A DNA stretch of 64,000 bases from Dallia pectoralis (GCA_029465975.1 CM055730.1:10668741-10732740); one strand, 5' to 3'; positions 38,370 to 51,180 are shown, counted from the first letter of the stretch. Notes: generated by a model from the sequence alone, not told the origin. Numbers and translations: made by a program.

Positions 38370-38645
38370 GTTTAACTAGCAGTTCAACTAACAGATTCAG
38401 TTCAACTAGCAGTTCAACTAACAGATTCAATTCAACTAGCAGTTATCAAACAGATGCAGTTCAACTAGCAGTTATCAAACAGATTAAGTTCAACAAGCAG
38501 ATGCAGTTCAACAAACAGATTAAGTTTAACTAGCAGTTATCAAACAGATTAAGTTCAACAAGCAGATTCAGTTCAACTAGCAGTTCAACCAACAGATTAA
38601 GTTCAACAAGCAGATTCAGTTCAACTGACAGATTAACGAACAGTC
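38370..38645. repeat. Degenerate AACAGATTCAGTTCAACTAG repeat
   Basis: About 12 irregular copies of AACAGATTCAGTTCAACTAG and CAGTTATCAAACAGATTAAG. More diverged than most arrays here. Confidence 0.85.
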
Positions 38646-38959
38646 ATTTTCAGTATTAATGTAGATTTTTACAAAAATATGAGCATGTAGATATCACAGA
38701 CAGAATAAAGAGGGTCTTTAAATGATTGTCCCTGGGGTGTCAGTCACAACATCAGGCCTGATCATCTAAACCTTTAATTAAGGTACTACCTATGACTGGT
38801 TAATCCTCTGTAAGTCCTCAGGGTTGTCACTCAGGTGAAAAAGTCAAAAAGCAGATTGGGAATCCTAGTCTGTCTTTCCCTTAGTCCACTAACTCTACTC
38901 ACTTCCTCCTCTTTTACTTCTCTCTTCCTCCTCGCTTCCTAAAATTGTTCTCCTCAATT

Positions 38960-39236
38960 CCTCTTCTCTACCTCATCTCTACCTCATCTCTACCTCATCT
39001 CTACCTCATCTCTAACTCTTCTCTACCTCATCTCTACCTCATCTCTACCTCATCTCTACCTCCTTCTCTACCTCATCTCTACCTCCTTCTCTCTACCTCT
39101 TCTCTACCTCTTCTCTACCTCTTCTCTACCTCATCTCTACCTCATCTCTACCTCATCTCTACCTCATCTCTACCTCATCTCTAACTCTTCTCTACCTCTT
39201 CTCTAACTCTTCTCTAACTCTTCTCTACCTCATCAC
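38960..39236. repeat. 11-bp TCTACCTCATC array
   Basis: About 24 copies of TCTACCTCATC, TCTACCTCTTC or TCTAACTCTTC. Confidence 0.95.
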
Positions 39237-41084
39237 ATGACAACGTGAGGGACAGTTTTTGTACAGTGGGGTGAACATGAACACCCCTACCCTTTCGACA
39301 ATTGCCATGTGATCTAAGTAACCAGATAGTAAGGACTCCAATTCAATGTCCTATATGAAAGATGACACTGTACAAAGGCAATATCCCCTTCACTGCCCTG
39401 GGGCATAGGTATTTGATCTCCAGACAGGGGAATATTTCACCATACAACCCCACTTCCAGCAACATCTATCATTACTAGTATCCCATCTAAACCTACTTAG
39501 CTTCAGAGGAGAGCCAAAGTGACCCTGCGTAAAACCAGCATTTCATGAGTAGACTTGGTGTGACGTATAGATATTTAATGGATGGTTAGGAGAACCGTTA
39601 CTTAATACTGACATCATCCACAAAAACATCCTCCAGCTCATCCAGGAAATGTTAGCATTTTAATAGAGCACGCATCATGACTTGGAGGAAGGAAAAACAG
39701 CCTCTTTAGACATTATCCCATCAGAACAGTTTACACACGTGTTGCACATTACACAAGCTACCGTATTTGTGTGAAAGTCTTAGTCTCCCTGTTTACTCAG
39801 CATGGCAATTCAAGCAAGTGAGGATATATGCCTGGACTGTTTTGAGAAGGTGTTATTACCAACCTGTGTAATTTGAATACTAACCTGTATGGTGTAATGC
39901 ATTGTTTCGCCTTGTGTGGTAGGTTTAATGGATTATTCTAGGATAAAACCCAGCAATTACGGAGAGATTGGAGGCAGACACCACAAACAGGGCAATCTGA
40001 CCCAGGCAACGGAGACATCTTGTTGAAAACATTTAGGTGTTGAGTTTCCGCAGACAACAGCCGGTCCCTAGATTCTCCTGGATTTCTATGACAACCAGTT
40101 ACTAATAGACCAGACAGGCATAGAAAAACTCCTAACAAGGAGACAGGAAGGTCAAGGAATTTAAAGGCTAGCCCTGTCTAACGGTGAATCAAAACAAATA
40201 AACGCTCAGGTGTGTTATTCTCTGTTCAGACGGTGTCTAAATGATGGAGAGTTAACGGCGACTAAATAATGCCCGTCTCCACGTGCGCTGACAGCTTCAC
40301 AAATAATTGACCAGCTTGCTGCAAACGAGAAGCACTAGGCAGAGAACTCAAACCTACGGCTGACAGACGACAGTGAGCGTTTTACTGGATTTTTGCATTA
40401 ATACACAAAGCAATGTCAGGTCAGGTGTAGAAGTGGAACGCGTCTGTTAGTTATTTGTGATTGCATCGCTGAGGGGTAAATTACCTGAGACTTCCAGTCA
40501 TCTGGGCTAGTTAACTCATTTCCTGACAGCAACCTACCTTGCGAGAAAATGCCTGGATTTACCCGCTGTCAAAATCGTGAAAGATTGTCTCTTATCTTGT
40601 CCCTTTGTCTTTTCATTGCATCTAATAACAAGCACAGTTTCATAATAAAGGCCTAATATCCAATATCATTAGCCTGGTGAGAAAATCTCTATTCAGACAA
40701 AGGCCGACCAGACTAAACTGGACACAAAGAAGCCCAGCCTTATTGTGTAAGAGCAGGAACGTCTGGAACTGTGTCATCGCTCACACGTTTCCAGGAGCTC
40801 TAGCATTCTTCTGATTATAGCTTAAAGCACAGAGGACTAGACACACACAGTGTACACACACCGTCTCCAGTTGCCTGTCATTGTGTTGTCATAGCGAACC
40901 GGACGCGTGGAAATCATTCACTTTCTGACAACAACAAAAAAAACACAGACGACAAAAATCTGAAAACCATCCCAGCGGGATCACAACGACAGGTGACACT
41001 TCAAGACATAAAGCCCCGGTTCTACCGGCCAGGACTCAGCTACCAGACACCCCAGTACCAAGGTGGCAGAGTGCCCAGCCCCTG
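39237..41084. other. Unique spacer
   Basis: 1.85 kb of unique sequence without tandem arrays, exons or recognisable transposon ends. Confidence 0.45.
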
Positions 41085-41600
41085 GGGTATGTGTACAATA
41101 CCCTCCTGTACCCTACTGGGATATGTGTACAATACCCTCCTGTACCCTACTGGGATATGTGTACAATACCCTCCTGTACCCTACTGGGATATGTGTACAA
41201 TACCCTCCTGTACCCTACTGGGATATGTGTACAATACCCTCCTGTACCCTACTGGGATATGTGTACAATACCCTGCTGTACCCTACTGGGATATGTGTAC
41301 AATACCCTCCTGTACCCTACTGGGATATGTGTACAATACCCTCCTGTACCCTACTGGGATATGTGTACAATACCCTGCTGTACCCTACTGGGATATGTGT
41401 ACAATACCCTCCTGTACCCTACTGGGATATGTGTACAATACCCTCCTGTACCCTACTGGGATATGTGTACAATACCCTCCTGTACCCTACTGGGATATGT
41501 GTACAATACCTTCCTGTACCCTACTGGGATATGTGTACAATACCCTCCTATACCCTACTGGGATATGTGTACAAAACCCTCCTGTACCCTACTGGGATAT
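41085..41600. repeat. 34-bp minisatellite, about 15 copies
   Basis: Unit contains TACCCTACTGGGATATGTGT followed by ACAATACCCTCCTG. Nearly identical copies with CTCCTG/CTGCTG variants. Confidence 0.98.
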
Positions 41601-42800
41601 GTATCCAGTCTGCGTGTTCCCATCCAGACTGCGTGTTCCCATCCTGTCTGCGTGTTCCCATCCAGTCTGCGTGTTCCCATCCTGTCTGCGTGTTCCCATC
41701 CAGTCTGCGTGTTCCCATCCAGTCTGCGTGTTCCCATCCAGTCTGCGTGTTCCCATCCAGTCTGCGTGTTCCCATCCAGTCTGCGTGTTCCCATCCAGTC
41801 TGCGTGTTCCCATCCAGTCTGCGTGTTCCCATCCAGTCTGCGTTTTCCCATCCAGTCTGCGTTTTCCCATCCAGTCTGCGTTTTCCCATCCAGTCTGCGT
41901 GTTCCCATCCAGTCTGCGTGTTCCCATCCAGTCTGCGTGTTCCCATCCAGTCTGCGTGTTCCCATCCAGTCTGCGTGTTCCCATCCAGACTGCGTGTTCC
42001 CATCCAGACTCCCCATCCAGTCTGCGTGTTCCCATCCAGTCTGCGTGTTCCCATCCAGTCTGCGTGTTCCCATCCAGTCTGCGTGTTCCCATCCAGTCTG
42101 CGTGTTCCCATCCAGTCTGCGTGTTCCCATCCAGTCTGCGTGTTCCCATCCGGTCTGCGTGTTCCCATCCAGTCTGCGTGTTCCCATCCAGTCTGCGTGT
42201 TCCCATCCAGTCTGCGTTTTCCCATCCAGTCTGCGTTTTCCCATCCAGTCTGCGTTTTCCCATCCAGTCTGCGTGTTCCCATCCAGTCTGCGTGTTCCCA
42301 TCCAGTCTGCGTGTTCCCATCCAGTCTGCGTGTTCCCATCCAGTCTGCGTGTTCCCATCCAGACTGCGTGTTCCCATCCAGACTGCGTGTTCCCATCCAG
42401 TCTGCGTGTTCCCATCCAGTCTGCGTGTTCCCATCCAGTCTGCGTGTTCCCATCCAGTCTGCGTGTTCCCATCCAGTCTGCGTGTTCCCATCCAGTCTGC
42501 GTGTTCCTATCCGGTCTGCGTGTTCCCATCCAGTCTGCGTGTTCCCATCCAGTCTGCGTGTTCCTATCCGGTCTGCGTGTTCCTATCCAGTCTGCGTGTT
42601 CCCATCAAGTCTGCGTGTTCCCATCCAGTCTGCGTGTTCCCATCCAGTCTGCGTGTTCCCATCAAGTCTGCGTGTTCCCATCCAGTCTGCGTGTTCCCAT
42701 CCAGTCTGCGTGTTCCCATCCAGTCTGCGTGTTCCCATCCGGTCTGCGTGTTCCTATCCGGTCTGCGTGTTCCTATCCGGTCTGCGTGTTCCCATCCAGT
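41601..42800. repeat. 19-bp CTGCGTGTTCCCATCCAGT minisatellite, about 63 copies
   Basis: Directly abuts the 34-bp array. A diagnostic run of three GCGTTTTCCC variants at 41840 recurs at 42214. The offset is 374 bp (20 units less 6 bp, explained by one 13-bp unit near 42005), so a block of about 20 units was duplicated. Because 19 is not a multiple of 3 and the unit lacks plus-strand stops, three overlapping frames of about 600 codons run through both arrays. None is a gene. Confidence 0.98.
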
Positions 42801-44052
42801 GGGACGGAGAGGCTACCGCTGTCATCGTCGCGACAACGACAGTAGGTGGAAACGCTTTCTGTCATTGCAGCCCTTATTAATAGCGGGATCTATCGGTGCC
42901 GTCAATCAGGGTGATTGATTAGGCCCTGTCAAAGGCTGAAGAGGGACACGTTAGGAAAGTTTGCTTAACAATGCCTGTAGCTCGGCTTGTTCCTGAGCGG
43001 TGTGTGCTGTTGGCCACAGTCTGGGCTGCCACAGGACAGGGTGATTAATGTGTTGTCAGCCTGTAATCCCACACCCAACGCTTAATGAGCCAGGAATTTA
43101 TCATCTTTACAGAGTGGCACATGTCACAAGAGGAAAGGGGATCCAAGTGCTTGGAAACAATATACTTTTTCTTGCCGCGTCTGACAGGGATGACAAGCTT
43201 TAAAACCCACAGAGGGCCTGTGTAGCAGAAAACTTCAATGGAGGGGACTTTCGTTTTGGCATCCTTCGTCTCGCCCTCTCTTTCTCCCTTCATCCCTTCC
43301 TTCCTCACTCCTTCCCTCGCTCCTGAACGTCAACAACTGCTGTTAAGAGCAGAGAGTTTCCCATAGCTCCGGCCACTAAGTAACTAGGCACGGAGTAAAC
43401 AGTGGAATAGTTTTAAAACTACTATCCCCAGTGGTAAAAAGTAATTTGGTAATGATTAGCATACTATAAGGACAGCATGTTAATCATCAGTTATGTTGAA
43501 TACGTTTTAGGATCCCATACATAGAATACATTCAAGCCTCATTCGGTTTATTTCACTGATGATACTCATCAAAACAATCAGCTGAAACGCACAAACACAC
43601 ACGCGCACGCGCACACGCACACAAACACACCCAAACACACACAAACACACACAGACAAACACACACACACACACACATAAAGTAAATTAGCACATGGTCC
43701 CTCTCACTCACAGAAGCAGCATTCCCATTATATGATAACGTCTTATTAAGGAGGATTACTTTGAAGATGCAAACCAGATCTAGATACTACAGGAACTGAA
43801 GGCTCATATTCCTCACTTAGCTTTAGATAACTTTGGTATTTTCTACATGAGGAAAAGTAAATGTTTACAAAACACTAATTCCCTGATCAGCTAAAGGAGA
43901 TAAATTACTAGATTGATAGATAATGAATGTTTCTCTGTCAGAGTCATCCAACCCCTGGCACCTAACTCTAACTCCAACCCCTGGCACATAACTCCAACCG
44001 CTGACACGATGTAAAGAGACAACAGTTCCCCATAACCCAACCAGATCCAGTA
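42801..44052. other. Unique spacer, partly conserved-looking, with (CA)n
   Basis: 42830-43110 has TTATTAATAGCG, GTGATTGATTAGGCC and GGTGATTAATGTG, resembling clustered Pbx/Hox-type sites, and is a candidate conserved block. Interrupted (CA)n lies at about 43592-43678. The rest is unique. Confidence 0.4.
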
Positions 44053-44212
44053 CAGATACACGTTCAGCGATACACGTTCAGCGATACACGTTCAGCGATA
44101 CACGTTCAGCGATACACGAGCAGCGATACACGTTCAGTGATACACGAGCAGCGATACACGAGCAGCGATACACGAGCAGCGATACACGTTCAGCGATACA
44201 CGAGCAGCGTGG
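44053..44212. repeat. 14-bp CGATACACGTTCAG array
   Basis: About 11 copies of CGATACACGTTCAG or CGATACACGAGCAG, with two variant types intermixed. Confidence 0.96.
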
Positions 44213-44459
44213 CCCAGCCTGTCTTTCAGTCGGGCCTCAAACTACCAACACTAAACGCATCGGACAATGAAACAACACATTTCTCAGCGCAACGTCTTTC
44301 CCCCCACTTTCTTCATACCTAAACCCAGAGAGGAAAATACCATCAAATATAAAACCAGTTCCACTCAGAGAGTCACCGAGCCCTTAGAAACATCTGTTTG
44401 TTTTTATATATACGTCGGGGCCAAACGGAATAATCCATCATTCCGGCTATGAGAATGAC

Positions 44460-44860
44460 ATGACACTGAGGTCACGCACCCCGCGTCGCTACACTTTGAA
44501 CCATCTCATAAATCACCCCCGCCGCTATTACTTACAATTAGAGGAGCTTTAAAGTTTTACAGTGTGTTTACGATATGCAGCGGCCTGTGATGTGATTTAT
44601 AAGGACAGTGGGCCGCTCCCAATCATTACAGTTGTGGACCGCTGCCCTCCGTGTGACCTCACAAGCCACAGCTGTCATATCGCTTCCAAGGCAGAACTCA
44701 CAATGCCTCCGTTCGCCGTTTTTTTTCCCGAAACGGTCGGTCCAAACAGACACGTCACAGCTCTGGATCTCGTCGCTCACGTGAAGAAAGGGACACAGGC
44801 CCCGTGCCACCCCGTCAGGCGGAGCTTTCATATTTCCGCGGGTCGAGGTGTGCAATATAA
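44460..44860. promoter_or_regulatory. Candidate conserved noncoding element (appearance only)
   Basis: Repeat-free, with CTTACAATTAGAGGAGC, GATGTGATTTATAAGGAC and CCCAATCATTACAGTTGTGG: TAAT/ATTA cores and CATAAA-like Cdx/Hox cores. Short frames on both strands have no domain. Confidence 0.3.
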
Positions 44861-45969
44861 ATAGAGACGCAGAGAGACGAAGAGCGAGAAAGAAAGAACG
44901 GGATAGAGCTAAAAATGGGACGCTGAAATATGTCAGAATGTGCCCTGTTACCTGCACACTTCAAACGAAACCAAAATGGCATATTAAGACGATTACGGAG
45001 ACGTAACACGCTGTAATGGTCCTGATTTGAACTGGCCTGTCACAATTAAAAAAGACAAATGTGTTGTGTTTCGTGAATAAAGCCATGTCGTCCATAACAG
45101 GAATCAACAAAGTACAAGAGCAGCAGTGAATTCCTAGTGACAGTAATACTGTCCATACAGCAGCACTATGTGGAATGTCACTAACTATTTAACATCGGTT
45201 TGGTGTTCGTCTATCAACGTTTAGTTCCTTTTTTCTTTTCTTTCTTTTTTCTTTTTCCTGCTTGAAGAAGAGGTGGTAGCACCAATATAACAATACTAAT
45301 GTTGTCACATACTAATGTTATTACTCTTTATTCCTATTAACACAGCTTTATATAAATAACAACGAAACACAAGGCTCACAGATGACAAGAAATCAATATG
45401 TACTTAAGTCCACTAACAGCCAAACGTTATCTAGGAATGGAAAATAAATTATCCAATATTTCAGTGTTTGCTCGAGACAAACACGGTGACGGCCTAATAA
45501 CCATGGCGACGCGTGATTCACTGTACTGTCCTGGCTAAACCCACAATGAACCGAGAGAAAAAAGAAATGTCGTGTAACAAAGTAGTAAGTCATTGAAATA
45601 TTCATGAAGCTGAAAATATGTAAATGTCTAGTCGAGAGAAAATTGTATAATAAACCTTCTTTCACAGCAATCTGTTTGGTAGTATTTTCTTGTCCTGTTG
45701 AGAGGAATATTCGGAGAGTTTTCCCAAAGGACACATATATCCTGCAAAACGATTAAGCAAACCCACCGAAGGAAAATCCACAGAGCTAGTGTTATATCGC
45801 ATGCTGTTTGTTATGGCGGAAAGCTTCGGGGGAACTCATAACTCTCTAGTGCAGAGATGAACGCGGCATCATACTTTATAGGCCATGTGTGATTAGAAAT
45901 GAAGAAAAGAAGAGAGAGATAATAACTGATGTCCCTCTATTCCCTTCCAGAAGATTTGTAATGTGAAAA

Positions 45970-46494
45970 GTGCCACAATCGTACATCATGTGCCGGCCTG
46001 TCATGAACAAGCACTGCTCTCAAATCATTGGCTTTATTTGGATACAGGCTGTGTACCGCTGCCCTCTGTGCAAACGTGAAGCAGACCGCTGTGGAGTAAA
46101 GCAGGTTAACAGCAGCAGAGGGGAAAACAGAACTGAACAGATCCACTTGAGGACTTTCCTTGCTCAGTCACTGTCGATTCCACCAAAATGGCGTCACCGT
46201 GAGAGCGAGGGCTCATGGGAGATGAGAGCTGGCTCAAACGTACCCGCGACGCCGTCTGCTTCGCATTACACGCTGGAGGATGTGGCGAGAACGATTTACG
46301 TCTCGGGCTCTGAAATCAAGTCAAACTCTCCGTCCGGGCAAAATCTAAGTGACATCCGAGGAACCGTTATATCCCCTGACGTAGCTACCAAGCCGGGTTT
46401 AGCGGCAAGGGACCTCGATGCGAAATGCACTTCCACATATGGAACTGGTAGTGAAATATTTGACTGCCAGTCAAATCAGACATGGCACGTCTGA
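45970..46494 (+). CDS. Unsupported 174-codon open frame (longest outside repeats)
   Basis: The frame starts at an ATG and is not built from repeats, unlike other long frames here. It is preceded by CTCTATTCCCTTCCAG (about 45935-45950), which would serve as a splice acceptor. I recognise no domain, signal peptide or membrane segment, and the composition is mixed with several cysteines in the first third. In 64 kb read in six frames, one or so stop-free run of this length is expected by chance. It could instead be conserved noncoding sequence or an exon of an unannotated transcript. Treat as hypothetical. Confidence 0.12.
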   Translation: MPQSYIMCRPVMNKHCSQIIGFIWIQAVYRCPLCKREADRCGVKQVNSSRGENRTEQIHLRTFLAQSLSIPPKWRHRESEGSWEMRAGSNVPATPSASHYTLEDVARTIYVSGSEIKSNSPSGQNLSDIRGTVISPDVATKPGLAARDLDAKCTSTYGTGSEIFDCQSNQTWHV

Positions 46495-47507
46495 GCGCCG
46501 CTACGGGAGAGCAGAAACGCGGGCCGTTTTTCCAGAGCATTCTGATCGACGTAGTCACTCTAACCCCGAGGTTTCAACAACATAATGAGGGCTTGTTGAT
46601 GGCGAGGCAGCAGGAGAGCCCGGGGAGCGAAGCCACGGTATACAGACCACATTTATTTTCCCAAAGCAGCACCAGAGCAGTCTAAACGGCTCTGTGTGGT
46701 TTAGCGTCATTGCATTCCGTGACCTCCAAGTTCTCAAAGATAATTATCACATTACGGCATTCCAACACGCCCAATTTCCCAAAATACAGCTCAAGGCCTT
46801 TCCACTCTCTGTGTGTGTCGGTTTTGTCGCGGTCTGGTAAAAACCCTTGGATTTCACTCAATTGACTTGTTTACCTCAGATATTTGTCCTCGTTCCCTCC
46901 TCCCCTCCCCTCCCGACCCCGTCCACTATTGCACATCCTAGCCACTCTGGAAACAACACAGACCCAATCACCCGTCATCATAACCGTGGTTAGTGTGAGA
47001 AACACAACAGGACAATAACCCCAACTCACTTTATTAGGGGCCCAGGAGTGCATAGAGACACACTATTAATTCAATGTGCTACAGAAGGTTCCTCATCCAG
47101 TCCACCTCCAATGTCCCCCCACACATAAGTGGATTTCTGATGGGTCTATTCTACAGGCCATACTCATGTTTGAATTAAATGATTTTACCATACTCAAACA
47201 GGTCAACCAACACCACACAGAGCAGACCTTCTGGTAAAATATGCCCGTTTTATACCACATTGTGAAAAGGAACGCGTGCTTTCACGAAACGTTCTCCGAA
47301 AACACAGAGCAGACTTCCAGCTCTCCTGAGGTGATTTAGTAAACTTGGGAAAGGTCAAGAATGTTAGTGAAATGGTGTCCATAATATATTAAAGCCCATT
47401 GCGTTATTATCAGAACCAGGTGTCGCTCTCAGTGCCATAACGACATGATTGAAAAGCAGTTTAAGCCGTGGTCACACTCCCTTCTGATGTAACTCAAATG
47501 TAGGGGC

Positions 47508-47572
47508 GTCCCAAACGACCACACTGACGCCTAACTCGAGCCCTATGGGAGTCTGGTCAAGGAATCTGTCAT
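47508..47572. mobile_element. Second degraded copy of the palindromic MITE
   Basis: Contains GCGTCCCAAACGACC and, further on, GAGCCCTATGGGAGTCTGGT, matching the outer end and the centre of the hairpin MITE seen near 24.4 kb. The right half is missing. Confidence 0.45.
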
Positions 47573-47827
47573 CTGGTCTTCAGCCTAAGAAGTGTGCCAA
47601 GCTCAGAGCAGTGTAGCATGCCCGGTTTCCAGTCCAACTCATCACGGTACCTGTTTGTTCCATGACTCCCACAGCCACAGGAGGGCTAGAATAGGTGCTG
47701 TGGGATAATAATGGGTGCCCGCAATTCAGTAGAGATTATGAGGAAACCAATGTTTAATACCCTAAACACTGGTTATATTGAAGACTCGATCTACAGCATC
47801 AAAATAGCGCACGCACGCACAGAGACA

Positions 47828-47868
<41 letters not shown>

Positions 47869-48157
47869 CAGACCACAGATAGCACTAATTAGTGTCCAGT
47901 GTAACACACAATCTGTTGTTATGTAGAGGCACCCTGCTGTTACGAGACAGGAATGTAAAACAAAAACGTCTAAATACAGCATCGTCATCTCCACTCTGTT
48001 GCCTCGTTTGTCTTTACCACTCATTAATTGGTGACCAACACGATTGGTCAAAAACACAACAGCTCCGATGATGGAGCCAATACCATTCTTGGGGTGGGTT
48101 ACGTCTGGCTGGGCCGCCATGCTACATCTGCTAAGATGGGGAACTAAAAAAAGGAAC

Positions 48158-48843
48158 CATCACCCCAACTCTCACCTTATCACTCACTCGAAACTACATC
48201 ACCCCAACTCTCACCTTATCACTCACTCGAAACTACATCAACCCAACTCTCACCTTATCACTGTGTTTAAACTACATCACCCCAACTCTCACCTTATCAC
48301 TCACTCTAAACTGCATCACCCGAACTCTCACCTTATCACTCACTCTAAACTGCATCACCCCAACTCTCACCTTATCACTCACTCTAAACTGCATCACCCC
48401 AACTCTCACCTTATCGCTGTGTTTAAACTACATCACCCCAACTCTCACCTTATCACTGTGTTTAAATTACATCACCCCAACTCTCACCTTATCACTGTGT
48501 TTAAACTACATCACCCCAACTCTCACCTTATCACTCACTCTAAACTGCATCACCCGAACTCTCACCTTATCACTCACTCTAAACTGCATCACCCCAACTC
48601 TCACCTTATCACTCACTCTAAACTGCATCACCCCAACTCTCACCTTATCGCTGTGTTTAAACTACATCACCCCAACTCTCACCTTATCACTGTGTTTAAA
48701 CTACATCACCCCAACTCTCACCTTATCACTCACTCTAAACTGCATCACCCCAACTCTCACCTTATCACTCACTCTAAACTGCATCACCCCAACTCTCACC
48801 TTATCGCTGTGTTTAAACTACATCACCCCAACTCACTCCCATC
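48158..48843. repeat. 39-bp minisatellite with GATA-type motif per unit, about 17 copies
   Basis: Unit contains CATCACCCCAACTCTCACCT followed by TATCACTCACTCTAAACTG (type A) or TATCACTGTGTTTAAACTA (type B). A rare ACCCGAAC variant occurs at 48318 and 48552, 234 bp apart (six units), showing a six-unit duplication. Nearly every unit carries CTTATCA (complement TGATAAG, a WGATAR match). The 268-codon frame is an artefact of the 39-bp period. Confidence 0.97.
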
Positions 48844-50378
48844 TAATTAAACAACTTACTAAAGTAACAGAAATGTGCATGTTCACATTAGCCCTACATG
48901 GATAATAGATACTTTACAAATCACATAGGAGCAAAGTAGTACTACATGAAGGGTTTATAAGTCAGACGGCACATCAAAATCAAAGGCACCGCGGATCAAA
49001 TGCACTACTACACTGACAAAGAGAAACGCAAATCTATTTAAATAAAGCTTTAAACGATATCAACATATAGGGACAATTTCTGTTATTACAATAATATATT
49101 GCCTTTGCAATAAACTCTGACACAAACACATATAAATCAACACAAATTAGATTAGATTATCTGCAGCCATATGGAAGTCAGTGACAACAAAGGCTGTTAC
49201 ATTGCTGTTACATTGGGACGGCTATGCAAATACAATCCTCCAAAGTGACTTTTGCCTGCCAACCAGCATTGTTGAAGCCCTTTGCTTCTTTTCTTATAAA
49301 GTGGATGAGCTGTGTGTTTTCATTCCACATCTACCAAACATGCCAGAACGGGGTTAAATTATTTCAATGTTTTTCTTTCTTGCACTGCCACATGCTGGGA
49401 TAAATCAAGAACAAAGACTTGCTAGAACTGACACTAAAACACTATTGTTTTGTTGAAAACGCCAAATATTTTGTTTTCGTGGTGCACTTTAAACTCAGCG
49501 TCTGCGTGACATGCATCATGCCTTTTGATTGGTCGGCTTTGTTCTTACCTCCCAGACTCCTCTCTGTCTGTATGGCTCTGGGGACCATGGGGCGACGAGG
49601 CCTGCGCTGGCACAACCAGTAAATATTTTATGACCTAACAATTACATGAAATCAGAAGAGGAGGACCAGGAGGAGGACCAGAGGGAGGACCAGGAGGAGG
49701 ACCAGGAGAAAGACCAGGAGGAAGACCAGGAGGAGGACAAGGAAAAACGGGGATTTGGGAAGAGTAAAAAATCCTAAACTCCAGTTAGTCTGCGTGATCC
49801 GAACGAGCGAGGGATGAATAAGTGCACCGTGTGACAATAAAGAAGTGATTGTGCCTTGGTCCAAAGGGATACTGAACCAGAACCAATGTGCTGGGAGACT
49901 GACACTCTGCCAATCAAGCTGGTATAGTGTGAGGGCTAGTGTGTGAGCATGTCAGCTTCACACTCCTCCACATCACCAGCCATGACCTTAATACGGTTAC
50001 AAGGGTCAACACGGGGTGAGGAAATGATTAGATGATAGATATATCATAGGTCTATCAGGACTGTACTGCTAATGAGAAGGTCTCAATCCTACCCTTATAA
50101 GGGCAGAAAGATACATGACACTATTTGGTTCCTTTTGCCCTACATGGACCGGGCTGTAATGTACAGAAACTCTGGGCGGCAGGAAGTTCGTCCCCGTTTT
50201 TAACATGCTGGACTTTAGCGACACTGGACCGAAAAATCCCTCAGTGATTAAAAAAATGTCAACATCAGGATAAATGCGATGTTATGTATGAGACATTATC
50301 CAGTATTTAACTTTCAATTGAGTTCAGCCTTGGGAAGTGTTACTCCAGCACTAGAAGGGGTTTAAAGGTAGAACTCAC
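48844..50378 (-). other. lrmda: lrmda intron (beginning of the intron after the third exon found)
   Basis: Reading on the minus strand, this follows the GTGAGT donor at 50378. It holds an AGGAGGACCAGGAGG mini-array at about 49660-49745 and otherwise unique AT-rich sequence. The terminal lrmda exon(s) were not found here or further left. Confidence 0.6.
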
Positions 50379-50511
50379 GCTGTTGTCTGACGACTTGGGT
50401 TTGACCACATTCATGAAGGCTCCACGCGCTTCAGCCTCCTGCTGTTCAGACTTGAGAACCTTTCTGGTGTCCAGGAACTTCAGGGTGGGGAGCTTGTGCA
50501 GAACAAAATAC
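50379..50511 (-). CDS. lrmda: lrmda exon (third found): end of LRR cap region
   Basis: Minus-strand exon of 133 bp between acceptor TTGTTCCTCAG (ending 50512) and donor GTGAGT (from 50378). It completes an arginine codon split with the previous exon (AG + G) and reads YFVLHKLPTLKFLDTRKV, then a charged, alanine-rich stretch ending VVKPKSSDNS. This matches the vertebrate LRMDA segment after the LRR domain (human equivalent FVLYKLPNLKFLD, then VFMKVVKPK). It is the LRR C-terminal capping part, where the tyrosine/arginine motif and FLD packing close the repeat stack. It ends on a codon boundary (phase 0). About 50 further residues known in family members are not in this window. LRMDA acts in melanocyte differentiation; human loss causes oculocutaneous albinism type 7. 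Confidence 0.93.
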
Positions 50512-50834
50512 CTGAGGAACAAACAAACGCGTAAATAACGATAAATCATTTTCGGTAGCAGATGCATGATATAATATTGGTTATACACCAGGTGTTTTAA
50601 ACTCTGAATGCTGATAAGCCGTAAGCTGTGGTAAATGCCTTTAGTAATGTCTTTATAAGAGCAATAAGGGTTTGTGTCACAGATATGAGCTGTGTTCAGG
50701 CACTCTACAGAGCCTTATGTCTATCTACCACTCCTAGCTGTGGTACATTGGACATATTACACATCCTCTTGTGTCTTATTGCATGAATATGCAACAGCGA
50801 TTTGCCTTATGTCTTGTTAATAACAATCATTATT

Positions 50835-51180
50835 TGTACCAAATATCACATGATATAAATACATTACATCTCACGGTAAAACAACAAACTGCTGTGCACC
50901 AAATAACACATGATATAAATACATTACATCTCACGGTATACAACAAACTGCTGTGTACCAAATATCACATGATATAAATATATCACATCTCACGTTAAAA
51001 CAACAAACTGCTTTGTACCAAATATCACATGATATAAATATATCACATCTCACGTTAAAACAACAAACTGCTTTGTACCAAATAACACATGATATAAATA
51101 TATTACATCTCAAGGTAAAACAACAAACTGCTTTGTACCAAATATCACATCATAAATACATTACATCTCACGATAAAACA
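50835..51180. repeat. 60-bp repeat, about six copies
   Basis: Unit contains ATCACATGATATAAATACAT, then ACATCTCACGGTAAAACAAC, then AAACTGCTTTGTACCAAAT. The last copy is shortened near 51145. Lies in an lrmda intron. Confidence 0.95.

Larger units (their letters stand above)
44213..48157. other. Largest block without long arrays (about 3.9 kb)
   Basis: 44460-44860 is a candidate conserved element, listed separately. 45957-46494 contains the longest non-repeat open frame, also listed separately. A MITE relic lies near 47508-47570 and (CA)n at 47828-47868. No exon of a known gene is recognised. Confidence 0.45.

Noticed and set aside
41085..42845. Three overlapping plus-strand frames of about 584-641 codons, plus roughly 300-codon minus-strand frames
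   Set aside because: They are translations of the 34-bp and 19-bp arrays in different frames. No domain, no start context, and all frames are equally open.
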